Assembly: GCA_937776645.1 (NCBI GenBank)
Contig: CALMRI010000017.1
Coordinates: 62,001-126,000 of the forward strand
Reading direction: 5' to 3'
Length of the DNA stretch: 64,000 nucleotides
DNA from: an uncultured Alphaproteobacteria bacterium
GTDB taxonomy: Bacteria; Pseudomonadota; Alphaproteobacteria; Thalassobaculales; Thalassobaculaceae
Made by a program: the position numbers and the translations under genes. Position 1 is the stretch's first letter; every line of letters starts with the position of its first letter. Shown here piece after piece: positions 19,584-28,021 of this stretch. The notes under the pieces were generated by a model. It had not been told where the DNA came from, did not search any database, and was given only the letters and a program-made list of their open reading frames with translations.

Positions 19584-20024
19584 CCCGAGCCCAATATCGT
19601 GCCTCATGTAGCCCTCGCCTTTGCCGCCGATGTAGCGACCAACGATAGCCTAACGATCCACATGCTGGGCGGCGCCGCGTCGACCCGGCCTTTTGACGCG
19701 ACATTTCGCATCCTACCGCCCATGTTTTGACCCGATGAACGGCGGATTGACCGTGCAATTTCTGCCCGATCAAGGATTGTCAAAACTGACGCGGCGGCAC
19801 AATTTTCTCTATTCCGGTCCGTTCGCCGACCATCTCAACTCGGACATACCCTATGTCCCGCAGCTGACCCTCGTACGCACCACCACAGGACAGCAGGCCA
19901 AGACGCTCTACGAAGAGCTCAATTCCGACATATTGAGGTCGATATGCGCTTCACGACCGTTGATCTGTTGCGGATCGACGGCGGTAAGGTGACAAAAGAA
20001 TCGGTTCACGAGCTTGAGGGTTGA
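19584..20024 (+). pseudogene. Decayed 2'-5' RNA ligase-like (2H phosphoesterase) gene
   Basis: Three overlapping frames together read like a 2H-family protein. The first (19584-19730) gives NIVPHVALAF, an HxAL version of the first catalytic HxT/SL motif. The second (about 19731-19930) gives GGLTVQFLPDQGL and PYVPQLTLVR, where the second catalytic histidine is replaced by Gln. The third (19935-20024) gives TTVDLLRIDGGKVTKESVHE, the usual C-terminal strand, ending at a stop at 20022. At least two frameshifts are needed to join them, the last motif lacks its His, and there is no clear start. That points to genuine decay here more than to read error. It ends just upstream of mtaB. Confidence 0.6.
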
Positions 20025-20065
20025 GTGCTTGCGTTCCGCGTAAAATCCAGCCATTTCTCTCAGCC

Positions 20066-21376
20066 ATGAACCAAACGTCGGAAACTGCCCCGCCGACCCG
20101 AGACCGCGTCGAGACATTCGGCTGTCGGTTAAACGCGTTTGAGGCGGAGGTTATTCGCGCGCATCTGAACGGCGATGGCAGCCGGCACCGCATCATCTTC
20201 AATACCTGCGCCGTCACCGCCGAAGCCGAGCGCCAGGCCCGTCAGGCGATCCGCAAGGCCCGGCGCGACCATCCCGAGGCGGAGATCGTGGTTACCGGTT
20301 GCGCCGCTCAGATCGACCCGGATGGCTTTGGCGCCATGGACGAGGTCGATCGAGTGATCGGCAACGAGGAGAAGCTCAGGATCGAGACCTGGCGCGGTGG
20401 TGGTAATGGCCCGCCCGAGCCTCGGATCATGGTCAACGACATCATGGGGGTGACTAAAACCGTGCCGCACTTGGTCTCCGGTTTCGAAGGCCGTGCACGT
20501 GCCTTCGTGCAGGTCCAGCAGGGCTGTGACCATCGCTGCACCTTCTGCATCATCCCCTTCGGCCGAGGAAACAGCCGCTCTGTCGCCATCGGCGAGGTGG
20601 TGCGCCAAGCGCGGGTCCTGGTCGATAATGATTATCGCGAGCTGGTCCTTACTGGCGTCGATATCACCTCCTATGGCTCCGACCTGCCGGGCCGACCCAG
20701 CCTTGGACAGCTTTGCCGCCGGCTGCTGGCACTGGTTCCGGACCTGCAGCGCCTGCGTCTTTCCTCGATCGACCCGGTCGAGATCGACGATGACCTCCTT
20801 ACCCTGATCGCTGACGAACCCCGCTTGATGCCTCATCTGCATCTCAGCGTTCAGGCCGGTGACGATTTGATCCTGAAACGGATGAAGCGACGCCATCTGC
20901 GCGGTGACGTGATTGAAATCGCCAGGCGGTTGCGCAATCTGCGCCCGGACATCGTGTTGGGTGCCGATTTCATCGCCGGGTTTCCAACCGAGACCGAGGC
21001 AATGTTCCAACGCTCCCTCGATCTGGTCGATGAGGCCGGGTTAATGCATTTACACGTCTTTCCCTATTCCGCGCGCAGCGGCACACCCGCCGCCCGTATG
21101 CCGCAAGTCCCGAAAGCTGACCGCAAGCGCCGGGCAGCGATGTTGCGTGCCGCCGGCGACGCCATGCTGACGCAATACATAGCCAGCCGATCCGGAATAC
21201 GGGAACGGGTGCTGATCGAGCAGGATTGCGCCGGCCATACCGAGCATTTCGTGCCGATGACCATTACCGGAACCGGCACGGACCCCGCCAACGCCGGGGC
21301 TATCGTGGATGCCGTGGTGACTGCCGCCGCCGATGGTCGGTTGCTCGGGGCTTTAGCCACCGAGGCCGCGACGTGA
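20066..21376 (+). CDS. mtaB: tRNA t6A37 methylthiotransferase
   Basis: MtaB converts t6A37 of some tRNAs to the 2-methylthio form, using radical SAM chemistry and two iron-sulfur clusters. The 436-residue protein has the N-terminal cluster cysteines Cys20 (TFGCRLN), Cys48 (NTCAVT) and Cys79 (GCAAQ), then the radical SAM triad Cys154, Cys158 and Cys161 in QGCDHRCTFC. A C-terminal TRAM-like segment follows (REVLIEQ-type). I start at the ATG at 20066; a TTG at 20021 lies in the remnant gene. No strong ribosome site is visible. The stop overlaps the ftsY start. Confidence 0.92.
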   Translation: MNQTSETAPPTRDRVETFGCRLNAFEAEVIRAHLNGDGSRHRIIFNTCAVTAEAERQARQAIRKARRDHPEAEIVVTGCAAQIDPDGFGAMDEVDRVIGNEEKLRIETWRGGGNGPPEPRIMVNDIMGVTKTVPHLVSGFEGRARAFVQVQQGCDHRCTFCIIPFGRGNSRSVAIGEVVRQARVLVDNDYRELVLTGVDITSYGSDLPGRPSLGQLCRRLLALVPDLQRLRLSSIDPVEIDDDLLTLIADEPRLMPHLHLSVQAGDDLILKRMKRRHLRGDVIEIARRLRNLRPDIVLGADFIAGFPTETEAMFQRSLDLVDEAGLMHLHVFPYSARSGTPAARMPQVPKADRKRRAAMLRAAGDAMLTQYIASRSGIRERVLIEQDCAGHTEHFVPMTITGTGTDPANAGAIVDAVVTAAADGRLLGALATEAAT

Positions 21377-22317
21377 GCGCCGAACAACAGGAACCTGAAC
21401 GCCGGGGCTGGTTTCAGCGACTTAAATCTGGACTGTCCCGCACGTCAGACAAGCTAGCTGGCGGCATCACGGCACTGTTCACCAAACGCAAGCTCGACAC
21501 CAAGACCCTGCAGCAGTTGGAAGATCTGTTGATTGCCTCTGACCTCGGCGTGGCCACCGCCGCCAAGCTGACAGCTAATCTGGCGCACGAGAAGTTCGAC
21601 AAGGAGGTCACCGACGAAGAGGTCCGCGAGGCCTTCGCCGCCGACATCGCCCGGATCCTCGAGCCGGTTGCCAGAACGCTGAAGATCGACGGAGCGAACC
21701 GCCCGCATGTGGTGCTGGTCTGCGGCGTCAATGGCAGCGGCAAGACCACCACAATCGGCAAGCTGGCCCAGCAATGGAAGGCCGAGGGCAAAACAGTCTG
21801 GCTCGCCGCCGGCGACACTTTTAGGGCTGCCGCGATCGAACAGTTGCAGGTCTGGGGTGAACGTGCCGGGGTGCCAGTCATCGCCCGCCCGCAAGGCTCC
21901 GATCCGGCGGCACTAGCCTTCGATTCGTTGAGTCAGGCACGCGAGGCCGGCGCCGACGTGTTGGTGATCGATACCGCCGGACGTCTGCAGAATCGGGCCG
22001 AGCTGATGGATGAGCTGGCCAAGATTGTTCGGGTGATTAAGAAACAGGTCCCTGACGCGCCGCATGATTGCCTGCTGGTTTTGGATGGCACCGTCGGCCA
22101 GAACGCCCATAATCAGGTCAAGGTGTTCCGCAAGATGGTCAATGTCTCCGGCTTGATCGTCACCAAACTCGACGGCTCAGCGCGCGGCGGCGTGGTCGTG
22201 GCCCTGGCCGAGGATTTCGCCCTGCCGGTGCACGCGGTTGGCGTCGGCGAGCAGCCCGACGACCTGCGCCCGTTCGAGGCGCGCGCCTTCGCGCGCGGGC
22301 TGATGGGACTGGAATAG
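21373..22317 (+). CDS. ftsY: Signal recognition particle receptor FtsY
   Basis: FtsY is the membrane-associated GTPase that receives Ffh-bound ribosomes. The 314-residue protein has a short charged N-terminus with RGWFQRLKSGL, the amphipathic region that touches the membrane, then the NG domain with GVNGSGKTT (118-126), DTAGRLQNR and TKLDGSARGG. The start is GTG at 21373, overlapping the mtaB stop (GTGA), with GAGG upstream; longer starts would lie inside mtaB. The lack of a long acidic A-domain is usual in alphaproteobacteria. dapF-mtaB-ftsY is a familiar cluster. Confidence 0.95.
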   Translation: MSAEQQEPERRGWFQRLKSGLSRTSDKLAGGITALFTKRKLDTKTLQQLEDLLIASDLGVATAAKLTANLAHEKFDKEVTDEEVREAFAADIARILEPVARTLKIDGANRPHVVLVCGVNGSGKTTTIGKLAQQWKAEGKTVWLAAGDTFRAAAIEQLQVWGERAGVPVIARPQGSDPAALAFDSLSQAREAGADVLVIDTAGRLQNRAELMDELAKIVRVIKKQVPDAPHDCLLVLDGTVGQNAHNQVKVFRKMVNVSGLIVTKLDGSARGGVVVALAEDFALPVHAVGVGEQPDDLRPFEARAFARGLMGLE

Positions 22318-22334
22318 GCCGCCTTGATCGCCAA

Positions 22335-23366
22335 ATGACCCACCGTTTCACGATCACCGACTGGCCAGAATTCGTCGACGTCTATTCCAATGAAACCATT
22401 TTAGACGCCCTCCTGCGCGTAGGAGTTCCGATTTCTCATGGATGCAGATCGGGTACTTGTGGCGCTTGTAAGGCCCGGCTGGTCAGTGGCAATGTCGAGC
22501 TCGGATCGCATTCGATTTATGCCCTTACCGAGCGTGACCACACCGATGGTCTGGTGCTGACCTGCCGTGCCTTTCCCGTGAGTGGTGGAACAATCACCCG
22601 ACTGGGGTCCGGCGAGGTCGTGGGGCACCCGCTTTTCCGGCTGGAATGCGAGGTCGGCGAAATCACCGCGTTGACTGATGAGATCCACCGGATCCGACTG
22701 CGTGTGGTCACCGGCGGGCGCTTCGCTTTCAGCGCCGGTCAGTTCGTCTCGGTCACCTTCGCCGGCCAACCGCCCCGCGACTACTCGATGGCCAATCGAC
22801 CAAGCGATCCAGTGCTGGAATTTCACATCCGCCGGGTTAATGGCGGCGCCAGTAGCGTACATGCAACGACGGAACTTTCGGTCGGCGATAGTGCTCGGGT
22901 CGACGGCCCTTATGGCGCCTGTTGGCTACGAGAGTCCCATACTGGCGCGATTATTGCGGTCGCTGGCGGTTCCGGGTTGGCGCCAATGAAATCGATCATC
23001 GAGACCGCGCTTGCCAAAGGCATGCGTCAGTTGATCAAGCTTTACGTGGCCGCGCCGAGCGAATGCGACCTCTACATGGAAGATCATTTCCGGGAGCTTG
23101 AACGACGATTTGAGAATTTCACTTTCCTGCCGGTTTTGCAATCCTCCGATCGCATCACGAAACGTCGTGTCTGCACCGTGCATGACGTGGTGCTAGCGGA
23201 TGGGTATGATTTTACGGAAGTGAAGGTTTACGCGGCGGGACCGCCGGAATTGGTCGATGGATTGACCCGGACTCTGATCGCTCACGGTGTCCGGCCCACC
23301 GATATCCATACCGAGCCGTTTCATGTCGCGGCGGCCGAACCAATGCTAGAGGAAGGGACAGACTGA
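22335..23366 (+). CDS. Ferredoxin-type 2Fe-2S / FAD / NAD(P)H reductase, probable oxygenase electron-transfer component
   Basis: The 343-residue protein fuses a plant-type ferredoxin domain with a ferredoxin reductase. The 2Fe-2S ligands are Cys37, Cys42, Cys45 and Cys77. The FAD site is RDYSMAN (148-154) and the NAD(P) loop is GGSGLAPM (211-218). This layout is that of reductases that serve ring-hydroxylating dioxygenases, such as the NagAa type of the salicylate 5-hydroxylase system. The stop overlaps the start of the gentisate dioxygenase, so they are co-translated. No oxygenase subunits are adjacent; the partner must be elsewhere if it exists. Assigning NagAa specifically would be inference. 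Confidence 0.85.
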   Translation: MTHRFTITDWPEFVDVYSNETILDALLRVGVPISHGCRSGTCGACKARLVSGNVELGSHSIYALTERDHTDGLVLTCRAFPVSGGTITRLGSGEVVGHPLFRLECEVGEITALTDEIHRIRLRVVTGGRFAFSAGQFVSVTFAGQPPRDYSMANRPSDPVLEFHIRRVNGGASSVHATTELSVGDSARVDGPYGACWLRESHTGAIIAVAGGSGLAPMKSIIETALAKGMRQLIKLYVAAPSECDLYMEDHFRELERRFENFTFLPVLQSSDRITKRRVCTVHDVVLADGYDFTEVKVYAAGPPELVDGLTRTLIAHGVRPTDIHTEPFHVAAAEPMLEEGTD

Positions 23367-24412
23367 TGGCCCATGCCCCAAACAATACCCCGAGCAACAG
23401 CCGCGCTGACTTCTATGACCGGATCGGCCAGCACAGCATGACCCCTCTCTGGGAGGTGATGCGTGGCCTGGTGACACCAGAGCCGACAAGCCCCTGTGTG
23501 GCGGCGCTTTGGCGCTATGAGGACATCCGCCCCTATATCATGGAGGCTGGCGGCCTAATCACCGCCAAGGAGGCGGAGCGCCGAGTGCTGGTCCTGGAAA
23601 ATCCCGGCATGCGCGGTCAGTCGCGGATTACCCGTTCGCTCTATGCCGGGATGCAGTTAATCCTGCCAGGCGAGGTTGCGCCAAGCCATCGGCACACTCA
23701 GACCGCACTGCGCTTCGTGATCGAGGGCTCCGGCGCTTATACCGCCGTCAATGGCGAGAAGACCCTGATGCAGCCTGGCGATTTCGTCATCACCCCACAA
23801 TGGGGCTGGCATGACCATGGCAACGACAGCGCCGATCCGATGGTCTGGCTCGACGGGTTGGATATCCCCATCGTCCAACTCTTAGACGCCGGTTTCGCCG
23901 AGCATTTCGAAGCCGATGAGCAGCCCCTGACCCGCCCCGAGGGTGATTCTCTGGCCCGCTATGGCAGCGGGCTGTTGCCAGTCGACCAGGCGCGGGGCGC
24001 GGTCTCTTCGCCGGTGTTCAACTATCCCTATACCCGCACCCGCGAGGCGTTGGAGACGATGCGCCAGAGCCAGGAATGGGACCCCTGTCACGGTTTGAAG
24101 ATGAAATACGTCAACCCAGTGACCGGCGACTATGCGATGCCGACGATGGCGACCTTCATGCAGCTGTTGCCCAAGGGTTTCCAAGGCGCAGATTATCGAT
24201 CCACCGACGGCATGGTCTATGTCTGTGTCGAGGGGGCCGGCGAGACTGTGATCAATGGCGAGACCTTCGCCTGGGGGCCCCGAGACACCTTTGTAGTGCC
24301 AAGCTGGGCACGGCATTCTCATAAGGTGCTGCGCGGCGACACGGTACTGTTCAGTTTTTCTGATCGGGTCGTGCAGCAGAAACTTGGGCTGTGGCGCGAG
24401 GCGCGGAATTGA
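23366..24412 (+). CDS. Gentisate 1,2-dioxygenase
   Basis: This bicupin enzyme opens the gentisate ring to maleylpyruvate using ferrous iron. The 348-residue protein matches the family, with the first cupin metal site in PSHRHTQTALRF (His108 and His110) and HDHGND (His149 and His151), and a second cupin near the C-terminus (RDTFVVPSWARHSHK). The ATG overlaps the stop of the upstream reductase (TGATG). A fumarylpyruvate hydrolase follows after a repeat. The expected maleylpyruvate isomerase is missing from the cluster. Some relatives act on 1-hydroxy-2-naphthoate or salicylate, so substrate should be treated as probable. Confidence 0.85.
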   Translation: MAHAPNNTPSNSRADFYDRIGQHSMTPLWEVMRGLVTPEPTSPCVAALWRYEDIRPYIMEAGGLITAKEAERRVLVLENPGMRGQSRITRSLYAGMQLILPGEVAPSHRHTQTALRFVIEGSGAYTAVNGEKTLMQPGDFVITPQWGWHDHGNDSADPMVWLDGLDIPIVQLLDAGFAEHFEADEQPLTRPEGDSLARYGSGLLPVDQARGAVSSPVFNYPYTRTREALETMRQSQEWDPCHGLKMKYVNPVTGDYAMPTMATFMQLLPKGFQGADYRSTDGMVYVCVEGAGETVINGETFAWGPRDTFVVPSWARHSHKVLRGDTVLFSFSDRVVQQKLGLWREARN

Positions 24413-24426
24413 CAACGGCCACACTG

Positions 24427-24494
24427 CGACAGGCTCAGGGTGAGAAAAAGCTTTTTGATTCGCCAGAATAATACCCCTCATCCTGAGCCTGTCG
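24427..24494. repeat. Inverted-repeat element with AAAAAGCTTTTT core
   Basis: The arms at 24427-24444 (CGACAGGCTCAGGGTGAG) and 24477-24494 (CTCATCCTGAGCCTGTCG) are inverted copies with one mismatch, separated by 32 bases. Between them is a perfect palindrome, AAAAAGCTTTTT, at 24445-24456. The CCTGAGCCTGTCGAAGG motif is a widespread dispersed intergenic repeat in proteobacteria. The pair would form a strong hairpin between the dioxygenase and the hydrolase and could act as a stop or message stabiliser. Confidence 0.7.
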
Positions 24495-24587
24495 AAGGAC
24501 CAAGCCTATCGCGGGACGCACCTCCTTCACCACGCGGCCCGCGAATGCTAGTCTCCGCCGACATTTTCTCACCCCGAAAGGCCCGAT

Positions 24588-25271
24588 ATGAGCACCGCCA
24601 TTCCCGCTTGGTCGCAGACCACGATTCCGGTGGTTGGCGGCGACCCGTTTCCCGTGCGCCGCATCTATTGTGTTGGTCGCAACTACGCAGCACATGCCCG
24701 TGAAATGGGTCATGACCCGGACCGCGAAGCACCGTTTTTCTTCATGAAGCCGTTTGACGCGATTGTTCCGACCGGCGCCACCATTGCCTACCCGCCGGCG
24801 ACCTCAGATCTGCATCATGAGATCGAGATGGTCATCGCGCTGAAGTCCGGTGGGCGCGATATTCCCGAGGCCGATGCCAACGACTGTGTCTTCGGCTATG
24901 CCGTCGGCCTCGACATGACCCGGCGCGACGTCCAAGGCGAGGCGAAGAAACTTGGCCGGCCCTGGGACATGGGCAAGGGCTTCGACAACTCCGCGCCCTG
25001 TGCACCGATCCACCGGATCGAGGACACTGGCATCATCAAGAATGCCACAATTTGGCTCGAGGTGAACGGCAAGCGGCGGCAGGAGTCCAATGTCACCCAT
25101 CTGATCTGGTCGGTGCCGGAAACCATCGCCACCCTCTCGACCCTGGTCGAGTTGAAGCCAGGCGATCTGATCTATTCCGGCACGCCCGATGGTGTCGCCG
25201 CGGTCGGCGCTGGCGACACCATGCACGGCCATGTCGACGGGCTAAGCGATCTCGAAATCACCTACACCTGA
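24588..25271 (+). CDS. Fumarylpyruvate hydrolase (FAH family)
   Basis: FAH-family enzymes hydrolyse C-C bonds of beta-diketones with a divalent metal. The 227-residue protein has VGRNYAAHAREMGHD, FFFMKPFDAIVP, the metal-binding HHEIEMVIAL, GYAVGLDMTRRD and the C-terminal GDLIYSGTPDGV. Length and sequence fit the short fumarylpyruvate hydrolase type of the gentisate route, which yields fumarate and pyruvate. Its place after a gentisate dioxygenase supports this. Without an isomerase it might act on maleylpyruvate directly, or the isomerase is elsewhere. The gene is probably in the same unit as the dioxygenase despite the intervening repeat. Confidence 0.85.
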   Translation: MSTAIPAWSQTTIPVVGGDPFPVRRIYCVGRNYAAHAREMGHDPDREAPFFFMKPFDAIVPTGATIAYPPATSDLHHEIEMVIALKSGGRDIPEADANDCVFGYAVGLDMTRRDVQGEAKKLGRPWDMGKGFDNSAPCAPIHRIEDTGIIKNATIWLEVNGKRRQESNVTHLIWSVPETIATLSTLVELKPGDLIYSGTPDGVAAVGAGDTMHGHVDGLSDLEITYT

Positions 25272-25280
25272 GGGCCAGCC

Positions 25281-26069
25281 ATGCGCATCACCACCTGGAA
25301 CATCAACTCGGTGCGGCTTCGCGCGCCACTGGCGGTGCAGCTGCTGGAGCAAGTGCAGCCGGACGCACTGTGCCTGCAGGAAACCAAATGCCCGGACGAG
25401 CATTTTCCACACCAGACTTTCATCGACGCCGGCTATCCGCATATCGCGATCCGGGGAATGAAGGGCTATAACGGCGTGGCAATCATCTCGCGCCTGCCCT
25501 TCACATCAACCGATAGCCTGGACTGGGTCGGCAAGCAGGACTGCCGGCACATTTCGGCAACCTTCAGCGATGGGATCGAACTACATAATTTCTATGTTCC
25601 GGCTGGCGGCGACGAACCAGACACGATGAAGAACGAAAAATTCGACCACAAGCTTAAATTCCTCGAAGAGATGCGCGACTGGTTCACGGCCAACCGTAAG
25701 CCGGATGCCCCGATGGTCCTGGTCGGCGACCTCAATATCGCGCCGCTGGAGCATGATGTCTGGTCGCATAAACAGCTGCTGAAGGTGGTCTCGCACACGC
25801 CGGTCGAGGTGGAGCGACTGGCCGCAGTCCAGAACGGCCTCGGCTGGATTGATACCGCCCGCCACGTCACGCCGGAGACCGAAAAGCTCTATACTTGGTG
25901 GAGCTATCGCGCCCGCGATTGGGCGGCAGCGGATAAGGGGCGGCGGCTCGACCATGTCTGGGTGACGCCGCCACTAGGGGACAAGATAAAGGATTCGTCG
26001 GTGCTGCGCGACGCCCGTGGCTGGGAGAAGCCATCGGATCATGCGCCGGTGACGACGCAACTGGGGTAA
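25281..26069 (+). CDS. xth: Exodeoxyribonuclease III
   Basis: This is an AP endonuclease and 3'-exonuclease of base-excision repair. The 262-residue protein shows the EEP-fold motifs: TTWNINSVRLR, LQETKCPDEHF (metal-binding Glu), DLNIAPLEHDVW (catalytic Asp/Asn), and SDHAPVTTQL (catalytic His) at the C-terminus. It starts nine bases after the hydrolase stop but is a repair gene, so sharing an operon is probably incidental. It is convergent with denD. Confidence 0.94.
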   Translation: MRITTWNINSVRLRAPLAVQLLEQVQPDALCLQETKCPDEHFPHQTFIDAGYPHIAIRGMKGYNGVAIISRLPFTSTDSLDWVGKQDCRHISATFSDGIELHNFYVPAGGDEPDTMKNEKFDHKLKFLEEMRDWFTANRKPDAPMVLVGDLNIAPLEHDVWSHKQLLKVVSHTPVEVERLAAVQNGLGWIDTARHVTPETEKLYTWWSYRARDWAAADKGRRLDHVWVTPPLGDKIKDSSVLRDARGWEKPSDHAPVTTQLG

Positions 26070-26106
26070 AGCTGCCAACCGGCAAAGGCTCTTCGAGACG
26101 AAGCAC

Positions 26107-27099
26107 TTAAGCCACGATCTTGCCGTCCAATTCGTCATCGATAAAGGCGCGAATTACCTCTTCCATCGAGCTGTCCCGGACGAAGCCGAGCGCCACCGCT
26201 TTTTGCGTATCGAACTCCGGTGGCCAACCATCGACGATCCTTTGGATGAAGGCATCCGGTTGCCAGTCGATCCGGTCGGCGACCGCCTTGCCGGCGACCG
26301 CCTCCAGGGCATCCGCCATCGCGCGAATGGTCATGCAGAAGCCTGGCAAGGTGGCCTCGCGCGACGGCCCCCACTCCGCCTCGGTGAGGTTATGCGCCCG
26401 CACCACGTTTTCGATGATCGAGCGTGGCGAGGCGAGAAACATCCGCGAGTCCGGGCTCACCGGACAGACCACCCGATCACCCTGCAGCGGCTCGCGGATA
26501 ATAGAGCTGGCGAAAGTCGAAGCCGCCTTGTTCGGCTTACCCGGCCGCACCACGACGGTCGGGAAACGCAGCGCCCTGCCATCGACGAAGCCCCTACGGC
26601 TGAAATCATTGACCAGCAGCTCGCCGATCGCCTTTTGGGTGCCGTAGGAGGTTTGCGGTGTACGCGCCGTCATGTCGGCAATCACCTCGGGCATGTCCCC
26701 GCCAAAGGCGGCGCAGGAACTGGCAAAGATCAGCTTCGGCTTGGTGCCATGGCGCCGACAGATATCAAGGATCGCCCGGGTGGCATCCAGGTTCACCGCC
26801 ATGCCGAGATCAAAATCCTCCTCGGCGCCAGCACTGACCACGGCGGCGAGATGGAAGACGCTGTCGGTATCAGCCGGGATCGACCGTTCCAGCAGGGCGC
26901 GATCGGTGATGTCGCCGGTAACCACGGTAACCCGTGGGTCCTCAGCCAATTCCGCCGACGGGTCCATCACGTCCAGTAGGGTCAGGCGCTCTACCCGGGA
27001 GGCGGTTCCGTCCGACCCGATCAGGGCGTTTGCCCCAAGCAGGCGATGCGCCAGCTTTCGCCCCAAAAAGCCCGAGGCTCCGGTAATCGTCACATTCAT
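26107..27099 (-). CDS. denD: D-erythronate dehydrogenase (SDR family)
   Basis: DenD oxidises D-erythronate to 2-oxo-tetronate with NAD. The 330-residue extended SDR protein has the Rossmann motif TGASGFLG (6-13), a Ser-rich segment FASSCAAFGG, and the catalytic Tyr152 and Lys156 in SYGTQKA. The sequence resembles DenD closely and it is placed directly beside genes for the next steps, an OtnI isomerase and, divergent, an OtnK kinase. The gap to otnI is three bases, so they are co-transcribed. A UDP-sugar epimerase role is less likely given the context. Confidence 0.85.
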   Translation of the reverse strand: MNVTITGASGFLGRKLAHRLLGANALIGSDGTASRVERLTLLDVMDPSAELAEDPRVTVVTGDITDRALLERSIPADTDSVFHLAAVVSAGAEEDFDLGMAVNLDATRAILDICRRHGTKPKLIFASSCAAFGGDMPEVIADMTARTPQTSYGTQKAIGELLVNDFSRRGFVDGRALRFPTVVVRPGKPNKAASTFASSIIREPLQGDRVVCPVSPDSRMFLASPRSIIENVVRAHNLTEAEWGPSREATLPGFCMTIRAMADALEAVAGKAVADRIDWQPDAFIQRIVDGWPPEFDTQKAVALGFVRDSSMEEVIRAFIDDELDGKIVA

Positions 27100-27102
27100 G
27101 AT

Positions 27103-27876
27103 TCAGCGTCCTTTAAACCAACCAAGACCGGTCACCGTCTCGCCCTTGGGACGATATTCGCAGCCAACCCAACCGGTATAACCCAACTCATCCATCAAAT
27201 CGAAGAGGAAGGGATAGTTGACCTCCCCCACATCCGGCTCGTGCCGGCCCGGCGTGCCGGCGATCTGCATATGCGCGATGATATCGATATAATCACGCAT
27301 GTGCATGGCCAGATCGCCTTCCATGATCTGACAGTGATAGAGATCGAACTGTAGGCGCACATTGTCGGCGCCAACATCATCGATAATGGCCCTCGCCTGG
27401 GCCTGGTAGTTCAGAAAATAGCCTGGAATATCGCGGGTATTGATCGGCTCGATGATCAAGGTCTTACCTTGAGACGCGGCGACCGGTGCCGCGCGCTTAA
27501 GGTTGGCGACGATGGTGGCCCGGTGGGCGTCCCGCGAAGCGCTTTGCGGCACCAACCCGCTCATCGCATGGATGCAGTTATTGCCAAGCACGGTGGCGTA
27601 ACCCAGCGCCTGCTCGATCGCCGCCTCGAAATCCGCCTCGCGTCCCGGTACGGCGGCGAGGCCGCGCTCATTACCGTCCCAACTGCCGGGATAGGTATTG
27701 AATAGCGCTTGGGTCATTGCATGCTCGTTGAGCCGAGCCTTGATCTCCTCGGCCGGAAAATCATACGGAAAAAGGAATTCGACGCCCTTGAACCCGGCCT
27801 TGGCGGCTGCACCAATCCGATCAAGGAAATCGTGCTCCGTAAACATCATCGATATATTAGAGGCAAAATTGGGCAT
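27103..27876 (-). CDS. otnI: 2-oxo-tetronate isomerase
   Basis: OtnI interconverts 2-oxo- and 3-oxo-tetronate; it is related to hydroxypyruvate isomerase. The 257-residue TIM-barrel protein has the family features [48 protein letters not shown] and [13 protein letters not shown], which include the metal-binding Glu, Asp and His residues. I start at the ATG at 27876, nine codons inside the longest frame; the sequence before it lacks family character. It is translated ahead of denD with a three-base gap and is divergent from otnK. The context favours the tetronate activity over hydroxypyruvate isomerase. Confidence 0.85.
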   Translation of the reverse strand: MPNFASNISMMFTEHDFLDRIGAAAKAGFKGVEFLFPYDFPAEEIKARLNEHAMTQALFNTYPGSWDGNERGLAAVPGREADFEAAIEQALGYATVLGNNCIHAMSGLVPQSASRDAHRATIVANLKRAAPVAASQGKTLIIEPINTRDIPGYFLNYQAQARAIIDDVGADNVRLQFDLYHCQIMEGDLAMHMRDYIDIIAHMQIAGTPGRHEPDVGEVNYPFLFDLMDELGYTGWVGCEYRPKGETVTGLGWFKGR

Positions 27877-28021
27877 GGCATCCGACCGTCCCTGGCTTAT
27901 CATTGTGTGGTCACTGATTAGGTTTTAGCGCCTTCAGAACCGGACAATACACGACCGGCGGCCGGGCCACCAAGAGCAACATTGACCGGGCCGGCGGCAC
28001 GGCGATCAGAGGGAATGTCAT

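Noticed and set aside
26203-26979. Plus-strand frame of 258 codons opposite denD
   Set aside because: Shadow of denD; composition is typical of antisense reading.
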